NCBI GenBank assembly: GCA_020425915.1
Contig: JAGQQZ010000756.1
Span: 1-7,460 of the forward strand
From: Planctomycetota bacterium
Lineage (GTDB): Bacteria > Planctomycetota > UBA1135 > UBA2386
DNA: 7,460 nucleotides
Direction of reading: 5' to 3'
This document shows, one piece after another, positions 6,053 to 7,460 of the stretch. Numbering within the stretch: the stretch's first letter is position 1; each line of letters starts with the position of its first letter. Both the position numbers and the translations under genes were made by a program. The notes below the pieces were generated by a model. That model saw only the letters and a program-made list of their open reading frames with translations, was not told the DNA's origin and searched no databases.

Positions 6053-6310
6053 ATGCTCCGCGCCACTCTCTCGTTGGCCCTCGCGGCCACTCTGATCGTC
6101 GGTGCGCCCTGGACGATGTTGTTCGCGGCGCCGACCGACGCGTCGGGGAACGCCTCGTTCGCCCTGCCGTTCGACCCGGCGACCCTGCCGGTTCCGGTGA
6201 CGACGATTTACGCGCAGGCTGCGTCGCCCGCGATCACGTTCGGTGTCGGTGGTCCGCCGACGTTCGGCTTCTGCGTGTCGGACGTGGACAGCTTCACGGT
6301 CGGGTCGTAG
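6053..6310 (+). CDS. Small secreted protein: signal peptide fused to half of the C-terminal module
   Basis: The product is 85 residues from the ATG at 6053. An upstream in-frame ATG at 5993 adds a 20-residue Arg-rich lead that would precede the signal peptide. Residues 1 to about 24 are a hydrophobic signal-like segment. Residues about 15-85 align by eye with the second half of the C-terminal module of the FG-GAP protein: PTDASGNASFAL here against TTDADGMARYDL there, and the tail SDVDSFTVGS against SDALVIEVGL. The first half of the module and any N-terminal functional domain are missing, and I find no frame carrying them in the 126 bp upstream. It may be a remnant left by an internal deletion, or a genuine stand-alone short module. 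The single Cys is residue 74. No Shine-Dalgarno is visible. Confidence 0.6.
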   Translation: MLRATLSLALAATLIVGAPWTMLFAAPTDASGNASFALPFDPATLPVPVTTIYAQAASPAITFGVGGPPTFGFCVSDVDSFTVGS

Positions 6311-6332
6311 TCGAACTCCGAGTGCCTGCTCG

Positions 6333-6359
6333 CCGCATGGATCGACGATCCACGGGCGG
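6333..6359 (+). terminator. Hairpin after the mini-gene
   Basis: TGGATC and GATCCA (6338-6343, 6347-6352) pair with a 3-base loop, and outer CCGC (6333-6336) pairs with GCGG (6356-6359) across a small internal loop. It starts 22 bp past the stop at 6310 and ends before the promoter of the next gene. No U-tract. Confidence 0.35.
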
Positions 6360-6370
6360 ACCGACCCCGA

Positions 6371-6399
6371 TTGCCGAGTCGTCCGATCGCGAGTACCCT
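6371..6399 (+). promoter_or_regulatory. Candidate sigma-70-type promoter of the PPC-domain gene
   Basis: TTGCCG (6371-6376) and TACCCT (6394-6399) are separated by exactly 17 bp. The -35 matches four of six consensus bases and the -10 keeps the TAnnnT core. Transcription would start near 6406, leaving a leader of about 35 bases before the ATG at 6441. Confidence 0.35.
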
Positions 6400-6440
6400 G
6401 CTCGATCCACGCCATCGAGATCACGGCCCCGCTCGCTCGC

Positions 6441-7460
6441 ATGACTCGAATCCTCTCGACGCTCTTCTCCTGCACGTTGTTCGCCGTCGCCGTCAGCGCA
6501 CAAGGCCAACCCGAGACCAACGAACCCGGCAACGACTCGATGACCGGTGCCGAATCGGTCGCCTCGAACGGGCAGTGCTACGGCCAACTGGGGGCGGCCG
6601 TGGCGGACCGGGACTTCTGGTCGTTCACGATCACGGGCCCCAAGCGACTGACGGCGTGGACTTCGCGGCGCGGCGCGGAGATCACCGAGCTCGGGGGGAC
6701 GGCGACGTCCGACACGATCCTCGAGGTCTACGATCCGAACGGATTCTTCCTCGGCTTCAACGACGACTACGGCGGAACCAAGTACTCGCTCGCGTCGGTC
6801 GACCTGCCGGCCGCGGGGACCTACTTCGTCGCGGTCACGACCTTCGTCGATCCGTACGTGACGACGTTCGCGAACGGCGACTACGCGCTCGACATCCGGT
6901 GCGAAGATCCGCCGGGATCGTCCACGTACTCGATCGCGCCCTCCGAAGCGGAGCCGAACGACGATTGCGCGGCGGCCGATTCGACGAGTGACGGCTTCGA
7001 GCATCTCGAGACGCTGCAGATGGCGGGTGACCGCGACTTCTTCACGTTCACGCTGCCGTATCTCTCGCGCGTGAAGATCCGGACCTGGGCGGATGCCTCG
7101 ACGACCGGTACGGGTTGCGCGGACACGAAGCTGTGGCTGTACGACGATGCCTGCGTCGAACTCGCATCCAACGACAACGGCGGCACCGGACTGCACGCGC
7201 GGATCGTTCGGGAACTCGATCCCGGCACCTACTCGGTCGAGGTCTCCGACCATCTCCGCAACGCGCTCGGCGACTACCGCCTCACGGTCGACATCGAGGT
7301 CCTCGCGGCCCAGGACGTGTTGCCGGGCTCGGCCGGCTGCATCGGCACGGGCGGTCAGCCGCTGATGGTCGTCCCGCGTCCGGGCGAGCGTCCGCGCGTC
7401 GGCTCGCAGGTGACGACCGACATCGCGAACCTGCCCGGCGGCCCGTGTGCGATCCTGCTC
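6441..7460 (+). CDS. Secreted protein with two PPC domains and start of the C-terminal module (3'-truncated by window)
   Basis: 340 codons are visible and the frame is still open at the window edge. Residues 1-20 are a signal peptide ending Val-Ser-Ala before Gln21. Two bacterial pre-peptidase C-terminal (PPC) type beta-sandwich domains follow, at about residues 25-153 and 169-285. Each opens with an EPxxD-like motif (NEPGND; EAEPNDD), continues with D-[RK]-D-[FW]-[FW]-x-F, then a D-x-x-L-x-[VL]-Y-D strand, an NDD/NDN loop and a P-A/P-G-T-Y-x-V end. From about residue 296 the sequence SAGCIGTGGQP, with AILL at the edge, matches the start of the module ending the FG-GAP protein. No protease domain is visible, so this is PPC without its usual enzyme. 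The start is the ATG at 6441; no Shine-Dalgarno is evident. Codon choice is strongly G/C-ending. Confidence 0.93.
   Translation, partial: MTRILSTLFSCTLFAVAVSAQGQPETNEPGNDSMTGAESVASNGQCYGQLGAAVADRDFWSFTITGPKRLTAWTSRRGAEITELGGTATSDTILEVYDPNGFFLGFNDDYGGTKYSLASVDLPAAGTYFVAVTTFVDPYVTTFANGDYALDIRCEDPPGSSTYSIAPSEAEPNDDCAAADSTSDGFEHLETLQMAGDRDFFTFTLPYLSRVKIRTWADASTTGTGCADTKLWLYDDACVELASNDNGGTGLHARIVRELDPGTYSVEVSDHLRNALGDYRLTVDIEVLAAQDVLPGSAGCIGTGGQPLMVVPRPGERPRVGSQVTTDIANLPGGPCAILL

Noticed and set aside
5941..6444. A 167-codon plus-strand frame overlapping the mini-gene
   Set aside because: It is in a different frame, Arg/Pro-rich, and overlaps both the mini-gene and the next promoter. The mini-gene frame instead has a signal-like start and module similarity.
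6294..7253. A 319-codon minus-strand frame opposite the PPC gene
   Set aside because: Arg/Val-rich shadow with no recognisable domain, and the plus strand encodes two clear PPC domains.

Overview
The window is high-GC bacterial DNA. Sampled 60-base lines run from about 60% to 75% G+C by hand count. It carries seven protein-coding genes and no RNA genes, insertion sequences, phage genes or CRISPR arrays that I can see. Five of the seven genes encode predicted exported proteins built from beta-propellers or beta-sandwich modules: Asp-box (BNR) repeats, FG-GAP calcium-loop repeats, PPC domains and a recurring C-terminal module. Many large secreted proteins of this sort, weak or absent Shine-Dalgarno sequences and scattered monocistronic genes fit a marine or aquatic planctomycete-like bacterium. 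That assignment is an inference from style, not from a marker gene.

Layout from left to right: (1) a small membrane protein with split zinc-ribbon cysteines, minus strand, 32-364; (2) a secreted Asp-box propeller protein with a Cys-rich C-terminus, plus strand, 500-2200, transcribed divergently from gene 1; (3) a secreted protein of unknown function, minus strand, 2365-3297, convergent with gene 2 across a strong 18-bp inverted repeat at 2295-2338; (4) a secreted seven-repeat FG-GAP (integrin-alpha-like) propeller protein, minus strand, 3475-5097, lying upstream of gene 3 on the same strand but separated by a structured 177-bp gap with a terminator-like hairpin at its stop codon; (5) a six-helix membrane protein of unknown function, plus strand, 5243-5926, divergent from gene 4; (6) an 85-residue mini-gene, plus strand, 6053-6310, encoding a signal peptide joined to what looks like the second half of the C-terminal module; (7) a secreted protein with two PPC domains followed by the start of the same module, plus strand, 6441 to the window edge.

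No metabolic pathway or defence system is visible. The common thread is surface or secreted proteins. Genes 3, 4, 6 and 7 appear to share a roughly 110-120-residue C-terminal module with a G-C-x-G start, a D-A-x-G motif in the middle and a S-[DN]-A-L-like tail. Four of the exported proteins have Gln as the predicted first mature residue, reminiscent of the 'Q-rule' known in Bacteroidetes. The module is the best candidate here for something undescribed, possibly an export or surface-sorting domain, although its function cannot be proven from this sequence. Intergenic gaps are all below 180 bp and several hold hairpins just after stop codons, without U-tracts.
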